A stretch of DNA of 64,000 bases. Origin: CAIWHR01 sp963836265 (GTDB lineage: Bacteria > Pseudomonadota > Gammaproteobacteria > Burkholderiales > Casimicrobiaceae). A program made the position numbers and the translations under genes. This document shows, piece after piece, positions 32,359 to 42,001 of the stretch; position 1 is the first letter of the stretch; each line of letters begins with the position of its first letter. A model generated the notes under the pieces. It was given only the letters and a program-made list of their open reading frames with translations, had not been told where the DNA came from and ran no database searches. Location of the stretch: assembly GCA_963836265.1 (NCBI GenBank), contig CAWIIO010000006.1, positions 1 through 64,000 on the forward strand, given 5' to 3'.

Positions 32359-34322
32359 CAATCGCTTTCGTCCTCGGCGCCTTTTGGCCCGGCCGCGGTC
32401 GGCGCGTCGCTCTTTTTCGCTTCGCCGGTCAGATAATAGTCGAAGACCTGCCTCGCAATCGGGGCCGCAGCTTGTGCCCCGAAGCCGCCGTTCTCGACCA
32501 GCACCGCGATGGCGATCGTCGGCGCCTCGACCGGCGCGTAGGCGATGTACCAGGCGTGATCGCGCAGACGCTCGTCGACCTTGTGCTCGCTGTACTTCTC
32601 GCCTTTGAGCGAGTACACCTGCGCCGTGCCAGTCTTGCCCGCGCTCGCGTACTTGGCGTCGCGGAACGCCATTGCCGACGTACCTTCCTTGGGCACGCCG
32701 GCCAGCGCGCGCTTGATCGTCGCGAGGTGCTCGGGCTTCACGTCGAGCCGGGAGGTCGGGTCGCTGACCATTTCGCGCACCGCGCCGGTCTTCAGGCTGT
32801 GGATGCGCTTGACGAGATGCGGCGGGTAGCCGACGCCGTCGTTGGCGAGCATCGCGATCGCGTGGGCCATCTGGATCGGGGTGAAGGCGTTGTAGCCCTG
32901 CCCGATCCCCGCCGAGATCGAATCGCCGAGATACCACTTCTGTTGCTCGCCGCGAAAACGCTGCCTTTTCCATGCCCGCGACGGAAGCACGCCGGTGACC
33001 TCGCCCTCGATGTCGATGCCGGTCGCCGCGCCGAAGCCAAGTTGGCTCAGGAATCGGGCGGTGTCGTCGATATCGGTGTCGTTCGCGAGCATGTAGTAAT
33101 AGGTGTCGCAGGACACGACGAGCGACTTGTACATGTCGACCGTCCCATGGCCGCCGGGCTTGTCGTCGCGGAAGCGGTGCGCCTGTCCGGCGATCTGGAA
33201 GAATCCCGGGTCGAAAATCGTCTGCAGCGGTGTCCGCCGCCCGGAGTCGAGCGCCGAAAGCGCGAGGAACGGCTTGATCGTCGAGCCGGGGGCGTAGGTG
33301 CCACGGAGCGCGCGGTTGATGAGCGGTCGATCGGGCGATTCGTTCAGCTCCTGCCAGCTTGCCGGGTCGATGCCATCGACGAACAGGTTCGGGTCGAAGC
33401 CCGGCTTCGACACGAACGCCAGCACGTCGCCCGTCGAAGGCTCGAGCGCCACCAGTGCCCCGCGACGGTCGCCGAACGCCTTTTCCGCGACTTCCTGCAG
33501 CTTGATGTCGAGCGAGAGCTGCAGGTTGTCGCCCGACACCGGGGCCGTGCGCGAGAGCGTGCGTACCGCACGGCCGCCGGCATCGACTTCGACCTCCTCG
33601 AAGCCGGTCTTGCCGTGCAGCTCGCGCTCATAGGACGACTCGAGGCCCGATTTGCCGATGTAGTCGGAGCCCTTGTAGTTCGCCGTCGCTTCCCACTCGT
33701 CGATGCGCTTCACGTCCTGCTCGTTGATGCGGCCGATGTAGCCCACGACGTGCGAGGCGATCTCGCCGTACGGATACTGGCGGAAGAGCCGCGCCTTGAT
33801 CTCGACGCCGGGAAAGCGGTAACGGTTCACGGCGAAGCGCGCGACCTCCTCGTCGGAGAGGCGGGTGCGCAGCGGCAGGCTTTCGAAGTTCTTCGACTCC
33901 TCGAGGAGCTTCTTGAAGCGCTTGCGGTCGCGCGGCTGCACGTCGACGACTTCCGCGAGGGCGTCGATCGTCTCGTCGAGGTTCTTGACTCGCGACGGCT
34001 GGATCTCCAGCGTGTAGGCCGAATAACTCTGAGCGAGCACCACGCCATTGCGGTCGGTGATGACGCCGCGGTTGGGAACGACGGGAACGATCGCGATCCG
34101 ATTCGTTTCGGCGAGCGTCTGATAGTGATCGTGCTCGATCACCTGGAGGTAGAAGAAGCGGGCGAAGAGCGCGCAGAAGGCGACGAACACGAGCGCGCCC
34201 GCGACACCCAGACGGCGCCTGAACAGGAATACCTCGCGCTCGGGATTGCGCAGCTCCGGCGAGCCGAAGCCGCCGCCGGCTTCGAAGCGCTTGCGAGAAA
34301 TGAACAGGAATCGGCCGGCCAT
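32358..34322 (-). CDS. mrdA: Penicillin-binding protein 2 (peptidoglycan transpeptidase)
   Basis: 654 aa. An N-terminal membrane helix (around 38-60, VAGALVFVAFCALFARFFYL), dimerisation domain, and transpeptidase domain with the active-site SxxK in APGSTIKPFLALSALDSG, the SCD motif (VVSCDTYYYML) and KTG in SAGKTGTAQVYS. It cross-links peptidoglycan during elongation as partner of RodA. Overlaps mrdB by 1 bp of stop and start (ATGA), and starts about 27 bases after the mreD end. Confidence 0.95.
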   Translation of the reverse strand: MAGRFLFISRKRFEAGGGFGSPELRNPEREVFLFRRRLGVAGALVFVAFCALFARFFYLQVIEHDHYQTLAETNRIAIVPVVPNRGVITDRNGVVLAQSYSAYTLEIQPSRVKNLDETIDALAEVVDVQPRDRKRFKKLLEESKNFESLPLRTRLSDEEVARFAVNRYRFPGVEIKARLFRQYPYGEIASHVVGYIGRINEQDVKRIDEWEATANYKGSDYIGKSGLESSYERELHGKTGFEEVEVDAGGRAVRTLSRTAPVSGDNLQLSLDIKLQEVAEKAFGDRRGALVALEPSTGDVLAFVSKPGFDPNLFVDGIDPASWQELNESPDRPLINRALRGTYAPGSTIKPFLALSALDSGRRTPLQTIFDPGFFQIAGQAHRFRDDKPGGHGTVDMYKSLVVSCDTYYYMLANDTDIDDTARFLSQLGFGAATGIDIEGEVTGVLPSRAWKRQRFRGEQQKWYLGDSISAGIGQGYNAFTPIQMAHAIAMLANDGVGYPPHLVKRIHSLKTGAVREMVSDPTSRLDVKPEHLATIKRALAGVPKEGTSAMAFRDAKYASAGKTGTAQVYSLKGEKYSEHKVDERLRDHAWYIAYAPVEAPTIAIAVLVENGGFGAQAAAPIARQVFDYYLTGEAKKSDAPTAAGPKGAEDESD

Positions 34323-34348
34323 GGATCAGTACGCGCGCGGATAGACCG

Positions 34349-34891
34349 TCAGAGCTTCGCAGAGGGGCGTTGCGGGCGCTGCGGCCATTGCAGCACGACC
34401 GACACGAATGGCCACAGCAGCGCGCCGACCAGCGGCGACACTGCGTAGGTCCAGCCCGGCAGCGGCGCCCCGCCGACGATGCGAATCAGCAGCACGAGCG
34501 CCGCGCAAAGCAGAAGCAGCACGGCAACCTGCGCGGCCTGTTGCCAAAGCGGGAAGCGCAACACACGACGGCGGAAGTATTCGGCGGCATACGCAAGAAA
34601 CGCGTAGGCAAGCGCGTGCTGCCCGAAGACCGTGCCGTCGCCGACGTCCATCATGAGACCCACGGTCCAGGCGACGCCGACCCCGACGAAGCGCGGCTCC
34701 TGGATGCACCAGTAGAGGAGCACCAGCGCGAGAAAATCGGGCCGCAGCGCGAGCGCGATTCCGGTAAAGGGAAGGAGATTCGCGAATAGCGCGGCGAGGA
34801 GCGTGAGAACGACGAACCATGGCTGCGCCGGGCGCAGGATTTCCTCGGGGCGGGCGGGCGACAGCGGAATGTGGGGCAGCACCATCGCCAT
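34349..34891 (-). CDS. mreD: Rod-shape determining protein MreD
   Basis: 180 aa, about five or six membrane segments: WFVVLTLLAALFANLLPFTG, ALRPDFLALVLLYWCIQEPR, FVGVGVAWTVGLMMDVGDGT, and AYAFLAYAAEYFRRRVL. It is an inner-membrane scaffold of the elongasome. The start codon at 34891 directly follows the mreC stop (34892-34894). Order mreB-mreC-mreD-mrdA-mrdB is conserved in proteobacteria. Confidence 0.93.
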   Translation of the reverse strand: MAMVLPHIPLSPARPEEILRPAQPWFVVLTLLAALFANLLPFTGIALALRPDFLALVLLYWCIQEPRFVGVGVAWTVGLMMDVGDGTVFGQHALAYAFLAYAAEYFRRRVLRFPLWQQAAQVAVLLLLCAALVLLIRIVGGAPLPGWTYAVSPLVGALLWPFVSVVLQWPQRPQRPSAKL

Positions 34892-35812
34892 TCACGACCC
34901 CTTGCGCCTGCCCTTGCCGCCCTTCCTCGCGGGGCCGGCGTCGGTCGGTTCCTCGGGCCGCGGCGGCAGCAACGCCGTCTGCCCCAGGATCAGCAGATGC
35001 TCGCTGCGGTCGACGCCGGCGAGCGGTTTCGTCGTGAGGCGTGCGAATATCTGCCCGGTCTCGCGCTCGAGGGTTGCGACCCGCGCGACCGCGAGGCCCG
35101 GCGGATAGGTGCCGTCGATGCCCGACGTGACCAGGAGGTCGCCGACGCGGATATCGGCGTTCGGCGACATGAAGCGCAATTCGGGCGCGTGACCGGCGCC
35201 GGCGCCGAAGAGCACCGAGCGCACGCCGCTGCGTTCGACTTTCACCGGCACCGCCTGATCCTTGTCGGTGACGAGCGTCACTTCCGCCATGAACGGGAAC
35301 ACCCGCGTCACCTGGCCCACGATACCATGCGCGTCGATGACCGCCTCCCCGGGCACGAGCTCCGCGTCGGCGCCCTTGTCGACGAAGAGCTTTTGGGCAA
35401 ACGGATCGCGGCCCGTATAGAGCACCTCGACGACGGTCGCGGCGCCGCCATAGCGCGCGCGCAGGTCGAGCAGTGATTTCAAGCGCGCGTTCTCGGCTCG
35501 CGCGAACGCGAGTTCTTGGCCGGCGGCGCCCTGCTCGACCAGTTGCCGCTTGAGCTCGGCGTTTTCCTCAGCGAGCGCGCGCTTGGCGCCGAAATAGCTG
35601 CGGACGTAGCCGATGCCCTCGCCGGGAAGCTCTGCGGCGCGCTGCAATGGATAGAGCACGATCGCCGCGACCTGGCGAACGTTCTCCAGATAACGGTAGC
35701 GCGTGTCGAGGAACAGCAGGGCAAGCGAGACCACGCCGAAGAAGGCGAGCCTCGCGAGCGGCGACGGGCCGTGGTGGAAGAACGCGGGCGGGTCAACCGG
35801 GATGTGGGGCAT
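34892..35812 (-). CDS. mreC: Rod-shape determining protein MreC
   Basis: 306 aa. One N-terminal membrane helix (LARLAFFGVVSLALLFLDTR), a coiled-coil region (YFGAKRALAEENAELKRQLV, FARAENARLKSLLDLRAR) and beta-barrel domains (DKGADAELVPGEAVIDAHGI, VLFGAGAGHAPELRFMSP, DIRVGDLLVTSGIDGTYP). It links MreB to the periplasmic synthases. The Lys/Arg-rich C-terminus (KGGKGRRKGS) is common. Confidence 0.94.
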   Translation of the reverse strand: MPHIPVDPPAFFHHGPSPLARLAFFGVVSLALLFLDTRYRYLENVRQVAAIVLYPLQRAAELPGEGIGYVRSYFGAKRALAEENAELKRQLVEQGAAGQELAFARAENARLKSLLDLRARYGGAATVVEVLYTGRDPFAQKLFVDKGADAELVPGEAVIDAHGIVGQVTRVFPFMAEVTLVTDKDQAVPVKVERSGVRSVLFGAGAGHAPELRFMSPNADIRVGDLLVTSGIDGTYPPGLAVARVATLERETGQIFARLTTKPLAGVDRSEHLLILGQTALLPPRPEEPTDAGPARKGGKGRRKGS

Positions 35813-35919
35813 GCGTGCGTCCGACGGCCAGCGTCTAGCGTCCGGGGCGTCCGGTGAGCATCGCGGGGCCGACGGTCGGGTTCACGCTCGGCGCTCGACG
35901 CGGGACGCTTGGTCGCCCT

Positions 35920-36963
35920 TCAGTCGGACGTAAAGATCGTGGACAACCGGTCCATGTTCTCGAGCGCCTTGCCGCAGCCGCGCACGACGCACGTCAGCGG
36001 GTCGTCGGCGACGATCACCGGCAGCCCGGTCTCTTCCATCAGCAGCCGGTCGACGTCGCGGAGCAGCGCGCCGCCGCCGGTCAGCACCATCCCACGCTCG
36101 GCGATGTCGGCGCCGAGCTCGGGCGGCGTGCGCTCGAGCGCGCTCTTCACCGCCGAGACGATGCTGTTCAGCGGATCGGTCAGCGCCTCCAGGATCTCGT
36201 TCGATGAAACGGTGAAGCTCCGCGGAATCCCTTCGGCCAGGTTGCGGCCCTTCACCTCCATCTCCTTCACCTCGGAACCCGGAAAGGCCGATCCGATCGT
36301 CTTCTTGATCATCTCGGCCGTCGTTTCGCCGATCAGCATGCCGTAGTTGCGGCGGATGTAGTTGACGATCGCCTCGTCGAACTTGTCGCCGCCGACGCGC
36401 ACGCTGCCCGAATACACCATCCCGCCCAGCGAGATGACACCGACTTCCGTCGTTCCGCCGCCGACGTCGACGACCATCGAGCCCGTCGCGTCCGAGATCG
36501 GCAGGTCCGCGCCGATCGCGGCGGCCATCGGCTCCTCGATCAGGTACACCTTCGACGCGCCCGCCCCAAGCGCCGATTCGCGGATCGCGCGCCGCTCGAC
36601 CTGCGTCGATCCGCAGGGCACGCAGATGATGATGCGCGGGGAAGGCGAGAAGAGCCTCGAATCGAGCACCTTCTTGATGAACTGCTTCAGCATCTGTTCG
36701 GTCACGGTGAAGTCGGCGATGACGCCATCCTTCATCGGGCGGATCGCCGTGATGTTGCCGGGGGTGCGCCCGAGCATCTGCTTCGCGGCGAGGCCGACTT
36801 CCTGGATCACGCGCTTGCCGTTGGGGCCGCCTTCCTGGCGAATCGCGACGACGGAGGGCTCGTCCAGCACGATGCCCTTGCCCCGCACGTAGATCAGCGT
36901 GTTGGCGGTACCGAGGTCGATCGCGAGGTCGCTGGAGAAATAACCTTTGAAGAACTGGAACAT
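35920..36963 (-). CDS. mreB: Rod-shape determining actin homologue MreB
   Basis: 347 aa from ATG 36963. Actin fold with phosphate-1 DLGTANT (16-22), VVDVGGGTTEVGVISLGG (phosphate-2) and GMVLTGGGALLRDVDRLL (adenosine). MreB filaments direct the elongation machinery under the inner membrane. The longer in-frame upstream part (to 37215) is the leader region and has a different composition. First gene of the cluster, divergent from gatC. Confidence 0.97.
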   Translation of the reverse strand: MFQFFKGYFSSDLAIDLGTANTLIYVRGKGIVLDEPSVVAIRQEGGPNGKRVIQEVGLAAKQMLGRTPGNITAIRPMKDGVIADFTVTEQMLKQFIKKVLDSRLFSPSPRIIICVPCGSTQVERRAIRESALGAGASKVYLIEEPMAAAIGADLPISDATGSMVVDVGGGTTEVGVISLGGMVYSGSVRVGGDKFDEAIVNYIRRNYGMLIGETTAEMIKKTIGSAFPGSEVKEMEVKGRNLAEGIPRSFTVSSNEILEALTDPLNSIVSAVKSALERTPPELGADIAERGMVLTGGGALLRDVDRLLMEETGLPVIVADDPLTCVVRGCGKALENMDRLSTIFTSD

Positions 36964-37235
36964 GAAGGCGGTACCCTGCGAATGGGGGCAGCGCCGGAGG
37001 CCGGCGGCCGGAACTCGGGAAGAGCGCGACTCTCCGAAATTTATGACAATATGATACCCTATCGTCCTGCTTCTGCACTGATTTTGCGCGGAAAACCGTG
37101 GGAAATCCGGGCGCGGCATCAGTCCCCGGCGTCCGGGGTCGAAGGCCGCTCGAACGCCGGGGGAAGGCCGTCGGCCCCGAGCCCGCCGCGCGCTCCGCGC
37201 CCGCGCTCCCATCAATCGTCCACCGCCCGCTCCTG
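36964..37235. promoter_or_regulatory. Divergent promoter region between mreB and gatC
   Basis: 272 bases between two diverging genes. It contains the most AT-rich patch in the neighbourhood (around 37037-37065, including TTTATGACAATATGATACCC), whose TATGAT is a plausible -10 hexamer for the gatC direction and whose complement offers CATAAAT for mreB. I can see no clear -35 partner for either, so this is an inferred promoter region only. Confidence 0.4.
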
Positions 37236-37523
37236 ATGACGCTTTCCCTTGCCGACGTCGCGCGCATCGCCCATCTTTCGAGGATCGAGGTCGACGCAGT
37301 CGAAGCCGAAGAGATGCGGGCCAAGCTCGACGCGATCCTTACGCTGATCAACGAGCTCCAGGCGATCGACACCGAGGGCGTCGTGCCGATGGCGCATGCG
37401 CAGGACGTGATGCTGCCGCTGCGAGAGGACGAGGTCACCGAAACGGACCACCACGTGCTCTACCAGAGCGTTGCGCCGGCGCTCGAGGACGGGCTCTATC
37501 TCGTTCCGAAGGTGATCGATTAG
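37236..37523 (+). CDS. gatC: Asp/Glu-tRNA amidotransferase subunit GatC
   Basis: 95 aa. Begins MTLSLADVARIAHLSRIEVD, continues LDAILTLINELQAIDTEGVV, and ends with the family phrase LREDEV, DGLYLVPKVID. GatC stabilises GatA and is part of the trimer that converts Glu-tRNA(Gln) or Asp-tRNA(Asn) to Gln- and Asn-tRNA. First of gatCAB, with gatA 100 bases downstream. Confidence 0.95.
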   Translation: MTLSLADVARIAHLSRIEVDAVEAEEMRAKLDAILTLINELQAIDTEGVVPMAHAQDVMLPLREDEVTETDHHVLYQSVAPALEDGLYLVPKVID

Positions 37524-37623
37524 GCGGAGACGTCCCGTTCGTGGCGCGGGCTGACCTCTCCGCCGCCAGCCCAGCGGCCGCACAATCCCCGTCCGTTTGC
37601 CAACGCGTGACGCCCGACCCCGA

Positions 37624-39096
37624 ATGCACTCCGAGACGATCGTCCAGTTGGCGCGCGCGCTCCGCGCGAAGCGCCTCTCCAGCGTCGAGCTGACCCAGGG
37701 GTTGCTCGAGCGCATCGCGAAGGTGAATCCGCGACTGAACGCGTTCATCACCCTCGACGCCGAGCGCGCGCTCGCCGGCGCCCGCGCCGCCGACACCAGG
37801 ATCGCGACGGGCACCGCCGGGCCGCTCACCGGGATTCCGATCGCGCACAAGGACGTGCTGATGACCGCCGGCATGAAGACCACCTGCGGCTCGCGGATGC
37901 TCGCCAACTTCATCGCGCCCTACGATGCGTTCGTCGTCGACGGGCTGAAGCGCGCCGGCACCGTGCTCGTCGGCAAGACCAACATGGACGAATTCGCGAT
38001 GGGCTCGTCGACCGAGACCTCGTACTTCGGCCCGGTGAGGAACCCCTGGCACGCCGACTACGTGCCGGGAGGCAGCTCGGGAGGCTCCGCGGCAGCGGTC
38101 GCAGCGCGGCTCGTCGCCGGCGCCACCGGCACCGATACCGGCGGCTCGATCCGCCAACCCGCCGCGCTCTCGGGCATTTGCGGGCTCAAGCCGACGTACG
38201 GCATTTGCTCGCGTTACGGCCTCGTCGCCTTCGCGTCGAGCCTCGACCAGGCGGGCGCGTTCGCGCAGACCGCCGAGGATTGCGCGCTGCTGTTGAACGC
38301 GATGGCGGGGCACGACCCCCGCGACTCGACGTCGCTCGACCGCGCGCGCGAGGATTACGCGCGCGACCTCACCGCGTCGCTGTCCGGGCTGCGCATCGGA
38401 TTGCCGAAGGAGTATTTCGGCGACGGCGTCGACGCCGATGTCGCCGGTGCGCTCGACGCGGCGATCGCCGAACTCGAGAAGCTGGGCGCGACGACGGTCG
38501 AACTAGGCCTCCCGAACGTGAAGCTTGCGGTGCCGGTCTACTACGTCATCGCGCCCGCCGAAGCCTCCTCGAACCTGTCGCGATTCGACGGCGTCCGCTA
38601 TGGCCATCGCGCCGCGGACTACACGGACCTCGCCGACATGTACAAGAAGTCGCGGGCCGAGGGCTTCGGCGCCGAAGTGAAGCGCCGGATCCTGACCGGC
38701 ACCTACGTGCTGTCCCATGGCTACTACGATGCGTATTACCTGAAAGCGCAGCAGGTGCGGCGCTTGATCGCCGAGGATTTCCGCCGGGCGTACGAGAAGT
38801 GCGACGTCATCATCGGCCCGACGACACCGTCGGCCGCGTTTCGGATCGGGGCGAAGACGGGCGACCCGGTACAGATGTACCTGAACGACATCTTCACGGT
38901 CGCCGCCAACCTGACCGGGGCGCCGGCGATGTCGATTCCGTGCGGGTTCGACCGCCGCGGGCTGCCGATCGGACTGCAGCTCCAGGGCCACTCCTTCGCC
39001 GAAGCGAAGATCCTGAACGTCGCGCATCGGTTCCAGCAGGCCACCGACTGGCACCGGCGCATGCCGGATGAAGATCGACTCGCGGGAGTTGCGTGA
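37624..39096 (+). CDS. gatA: Asp/Glu-tRNA amidotransferase subunit GatA
   Basis: 490 aa from ATG 37624. Amidase family: catalytic Lys76 (IPIAHKDVLM), cis-Ser151 (VPGGSSGGSAAAVAAR) and Ser175 (DTGGSIRQPAAL), at the positions expected from GatA of other bacteria. It releases ammonia from glutamine for GatB. The stop overlaps the gatB start (TGATG). Confidence 0.96.
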   Translation: MHSETIVQLARALRAKRLSSVELTQGLLERIAKVNPRLNAFITLDAERALAGARAADTRIATGTAGPLTGIPIAHKDVLMTAGMKTTCGSRMLANFIAPYDAFVVDGLKRAGTVLVGKTNMDEFAMGSSTETSYFGPVRNPWHADYVPGGSSGGSAAAVAARLVAGATGTDTGGSIRQPAALSGICGLKPTYGICSRYGLVAFASSLDQAGAFAQTAEDCALLLNAMAGHDPRDSTSLDRAREDYARDLTASLSGLRIGLPKEYFGDGVDADVAGALDAAIAELEKLGATTVELGLPNVKLAVPVYYVIAPAEASSNLSRFDGVRYGHRAADYTDLADMYKKSRAEGFGAEVKRRILTGTYVLSHGYYDAYYLKAQQVRRLIAEDFRRAYEKCDVIIGPTTPSAAFRIGAKTGDPVQMYLNDIFTVAANLTGAPAMSIPCGFDRRGLPIGLQLQGHSFAEAKILNVAHRFQQATDWHRRMPDEDRLAGVA

Positions 39097-40655
39097 TGGC
39101 GACGTGGGAAGTCGTCGTCGGCCTCGAGACGCACGCGCAGCTATCCACGGCGTCAAAGATCTTCTCGGGTGCGGCAACCGCGTTCGGCGCCGCGCCGAAC
39201 ACGCAGGCCTCCGCCGTCGACATCGCGCTTCCAGGCGTGCTGCCGCTATTGAACCGTGGCGCCGTCGAGCGCGCAATCTGCTTCGGCCTCGCCGTCGGCG
39301 CAACGATCAACAAGCGCAGCGTGTTCGCGCGCAAGAACTACTTCTACCCCGACCTGCCCAAGGGCTACCAGATCAGCCAGTACGAGATCCCCATCGTCCA
39401 GGGCGGCGAAATTCCCATCGTGTCGCCGACGCGCGGCGAAATCAGGATCGCGCTCACCCGCGCGCATCTGGAGGAGGACGCGGGCAAAAGCCTCCACGAG
39501 GACTTCCACGGCATGACCGGCATCGACTTGAACCGGGCCGGCACGCCGCTGCTCGAGATCGTCTCCGAGCCGGACATGCGAAGCGCGGAGGAAGCCGTCG
39601 TCTATGCAAAGGCGCTGCACGCGCTGGTGCGCTGGATCGGGATCTGCGACGGCAACATGCAGGAAGGGAGCTTTCGCTGCGATGCCAACGTGTCGGTGCG
39701 CCGCAAGGGCGAGACGAAGCTCGGCACGCGCGCCGAAATCAAGAACCTGAACAGCTTTCGCTTCCTCCAGCAGGCGATCGAGTTCGAGGTGCGCCGGCAG
39801 ATCGAGCTGATCGAGGACGGCGGCACCGTCGTCCAGGAGACGCGGCTCTTCGATCCGGACCGGCGCGAGACACGGTCGATGCGCACGAAGGAGGATGCGC
39901 AGGACTATCGCTACTTTCCGGATCCCGACCTGCCGCCGCTCGCGCTCGACGACGCGTGGATCGAGCGCGTGCGGGCCGCGATGCCGGAGCTGCCGGCGAT
40001 AAGGCGACTGCGTTTCATGGCGACGTCGCGGGCGGATTTCATCGAAACCGTCAAGCGCCAGGTGGGACTCGAGCAGGAAGACATCGACGACGAGCTCTTC
40101 GAGGAGAGCCTGCCCTGGCTTCAGGCGAGTGCTCTACTGCCGACCTACGGGCTCACGCCGCACGACGCGACGACGCTCGTCGGCAGCCGCGCGATCGCCG
40201 ATTACTACGAACAGGTCGTCAGCGCGGCCGCGGTCGACGCCAAGCTCGCCGCGAACTGGGTCCTCGGCGACGTTTCCGCGGCGTTGAATCGCGCCGAAAT
40301 CGACTTTGACGCGATTCCCGTCGGTCCACCGCAACTCGGAGGCCTCCTCGCGCGCATCGCCGACGGCACGATCTCGGGCAAGATCGCGAAGGAGGTCTTC
40401 GACGCGATGTGGGCGGGGGAAGGCGATGCCGACACGATCATCGCCAACCGTGGACTCAAGCAGATCTCCGACGAGAGCGCGCTCGAAAAGATCGTCGACG
40501 AAGTGATCGCCGCGAACTCCGGGATCGTCGCCGAATTCCGCTCGGGCAGGGAGAAGGCCTTCAATTCGCTCGTCGGCAAAGCGATGGCAGCGAGCCGGGG
40601 CAAGGCCAACCCGGCGCGCGTCACCGCGCTTCTGAAGCGGAGGCTCGGCGGGTAA
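39096..40655 (+). CDS. gatB: Asp/Glu-tRNA amidotransferase subunit GatB
   Basis: 519 aa. N-terminal cradle domain EVVVGLETHAQLSTASKIFS, with FYPDLPKGYQISQYEIPIVQ and ADFHGMTGIDLNRAGTPL-like motif (EDFHGMTGIDLNRAGTPL), NVSVRRKGETKLGTRAEIKN (phosphorylation site region), and the YqeY-like helical tail. It activates the tRNA-bound Glu or Asp. Start at ATG 39096 overlaps the gatA stop. Last gene of the unit. Confidence 0.96.
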   Translation: MATWEVVVGLETHAQLSTASKIFSGAATAFGAAPNTQASAVDIALPGVLPLLNRGAVERAICFGLAVGATINKRSVFARKNYFYPDLPKGYQISQYEIPIVQGGEIPIVSPTRGEIRIALTRAHLEEDAGKSLHEDFHGMTGIDLNRAGTPLLEIVSEPDMRSAEEAVVYAKALHALVRWIGICDGNMQEGSFRCDANVSVRRKGETKLGTRAEIKNLNSFRFLQQAIEFEVRRQIELIEDGGTVVQETRLFDPDRRETRSMRTKEDAQDYRYFPDPDLPPLALDDAWIERVRAAMPELPAIRRLRFMATSRADFIETVKRQVGLEQEDIDDELFEESLPWLQASALLPTYGLTPHDATTLVGSRAIADYYEQVVSAAAVDAKLAANWVLGDVSAALNRAEIDFDAIPVGPPQLGGLLARIADGTISGKIAKEVFDAMWAGEGDADTIIANRGLKQISDESALEKIVDEVIAANSGIVAEFRSGREKAFNSLVGKAMAASRGKANPARVTALLKRRLGG

Positions 40656-41719
40656 GAGTCCGCTGAGTTCGTCGCGGGCCGCACTGGCGGCGCCATATGC
40701 TGCCTTACGCGCGGGCCATCCGCGCGCCCTTCAGGCGCTATGGGCGGCCCCGCCGAAAGTCCGGGGCGGCCGCAATCGTGTCATCGGCGCAGGCGTCCCG
40801 CGGGAGATCCCGTCCCTGAACGCTGTTCGGCCACGTCCGCAGATCGCGCAAGGCATCGCGAAGACGTCCGCGACCGCCGGCCGAATGCGGGGCACAGCAC
40901 CCGGATGCAACCACGGCAACGTCCATCGCCGACTGCTTCGCCATCGGCAAGCACGCCCCGCACAGCCGGCAGGAAGAAGCCGGGGCGCCGTAACCGTGCC
41001 GGCACCCGTCGCATGGGTGGAGCTCCTTGCGGACACTCGCCTCGGGTTCGGTCGCACAGCAGGTGGCGATGGTCGGCAGCGGCCGGCGTCGCGCTGGCGC
41101 GTCGCGTCACCGCCAGCATGATGCGCAGGTCGGCGCTGAAGAGCCGAAAGGGGGAGCATCGCCAGCCGCCCGAGCCGGGAGCGGCGATGCTGCCCGGTCG
41201 TCGTCAAGGCGCCGACCGCAATTTGATCGCCGCCGGAGGTCGTGGCCGCCATGCCGACCATTGGTATGACGCGCGGCAGCGTTTGCTGCGGCAGGATTGG
41301 CCCCGGTACTCGGCGACGACTGATCGAAGTAGTGTCGACCGGATGCTCGGGTTGCCGCTTGGTACGCGAGGTCTTGACCTTGCCGCAGCACTTGCACGGC
41401 GCGCAGATTGCCGCCAACTTGAACGCGCGCGTCGCCAGAAGGGCTGACCGCTGGCGCCAGAATCATTGACCACAGGCTGCCAGTCGCTTGACCGGCTCTC
41501 AGCGTTCGCTTGCTGCAGGGCCGATGACTGCCTTTGTGCTGCCTAGCGAGAATTTGATGCAGCGTCAGCACGAGACACCGGAGCAACCGTTGAGCTCGTC
41601 CAGTCCTGCGCCGGGACCCGGCCACGCCACGTTAGCGGCGACCGGCTGCTTCCGGGTGGCTGCCCTGTCGTCGTCGCGGCATGGGAATTCGATGACGATC
41701 GGTTGGGGTCTCTCTGCTC
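40656..41719. other. About 1.06 kb without a supported gene
   Basis: Several open frames exist on both strands but none has a recognisable domain or a good ribosome binding site. A minus-strand frame (about 41110 to 40738) contains an unusual cysteine-rich stretch (LHPCDGCRHGYGAPASSCRL, then CGACLPMAKQSAMDVAVV), which might be a decayed metal-binding protein. Base composition is as GC-rich as the surroundings. It is the transition from the core gatCAB unit to the mobile island with vapBC. Confidence 0.4.
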
Positions 41720-41749
41720 TTGCATTGTTGACACAGAAATCTGTATCAT
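41720..41749 (+). promoter_or_regulatory. Putative promoter and operator of the toxin-antitoxin pair
   Basis: TTGCAT (41720-41725) and TATCAT (41744-41749) are separated by 18 bases, a workable -35/-10 pair. The imperfect palindrome ACAGAAATCTGT (41733-41744) overlaps the -10 box, the expected place for autoregulation by a VapB-like antitoxin. The antitoxin ATG follows six bases after the -10, so the transcript would have a very short or no leader. Confidence 0.45.
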
Positions 41750-41755
41750 CGCTCC

Positions 41756-42001
41756 ATGAAGACCACCCTGGACCTCAACGATCAACTTCTTGCCGATGCC
41801 AAAGCACTTGCGGCCCAACAGCGCACCAGCCTGACGCGCGTGATTGAGGAAGGGCTGCAGTTGCGACTTCGCGTGAAGGCCGCTTCCGCAAAGCTGGGGC
41901 GGGTCCGCCTGCCCGTATTCAAGGGCCGCGGCGGTCTGGTGGCGGGTGTGGACCCGCTGAGTAACAAGGCCTTGCTCGAGGCCCTGGGCGATGACGCCTG
42001 A
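41756..42001 (+). CDS. VapB-type antitoxin (ribbon-helix-helix)
   Basis: 81 aa. The N-terminus MKTTLDLNDQLLADAKALAA, then QQRTSLTRVIEEGLQLRLRV is a ribbon-helix-helix DNA-binding domain in the style of VapB/DUF2191 antitoxins. The C-terminal half is the toxin-binding tail (LPVFKGRGGLVAGVDPLSNK). It overlaps the toxin gene by 11 bases, which indicates coupling. It should neutralise the PIN toxin and repress its own promoter. Confidence 0.85.
   Translation: MKTTLDLNDQLLADAKALAAQQRTSLTRVIEEGLQLRLRVKAASAKLGRVRLPVFKGRGGLVAGVDPLSNKALLEALGDDA

Noticed and set aside
41728..41749. TTGACA at 41728 as -35 for TATCAT
   Set aside because: The spacing is only 10 bases; TTGCAT at 41720 with 18 bases fits better.
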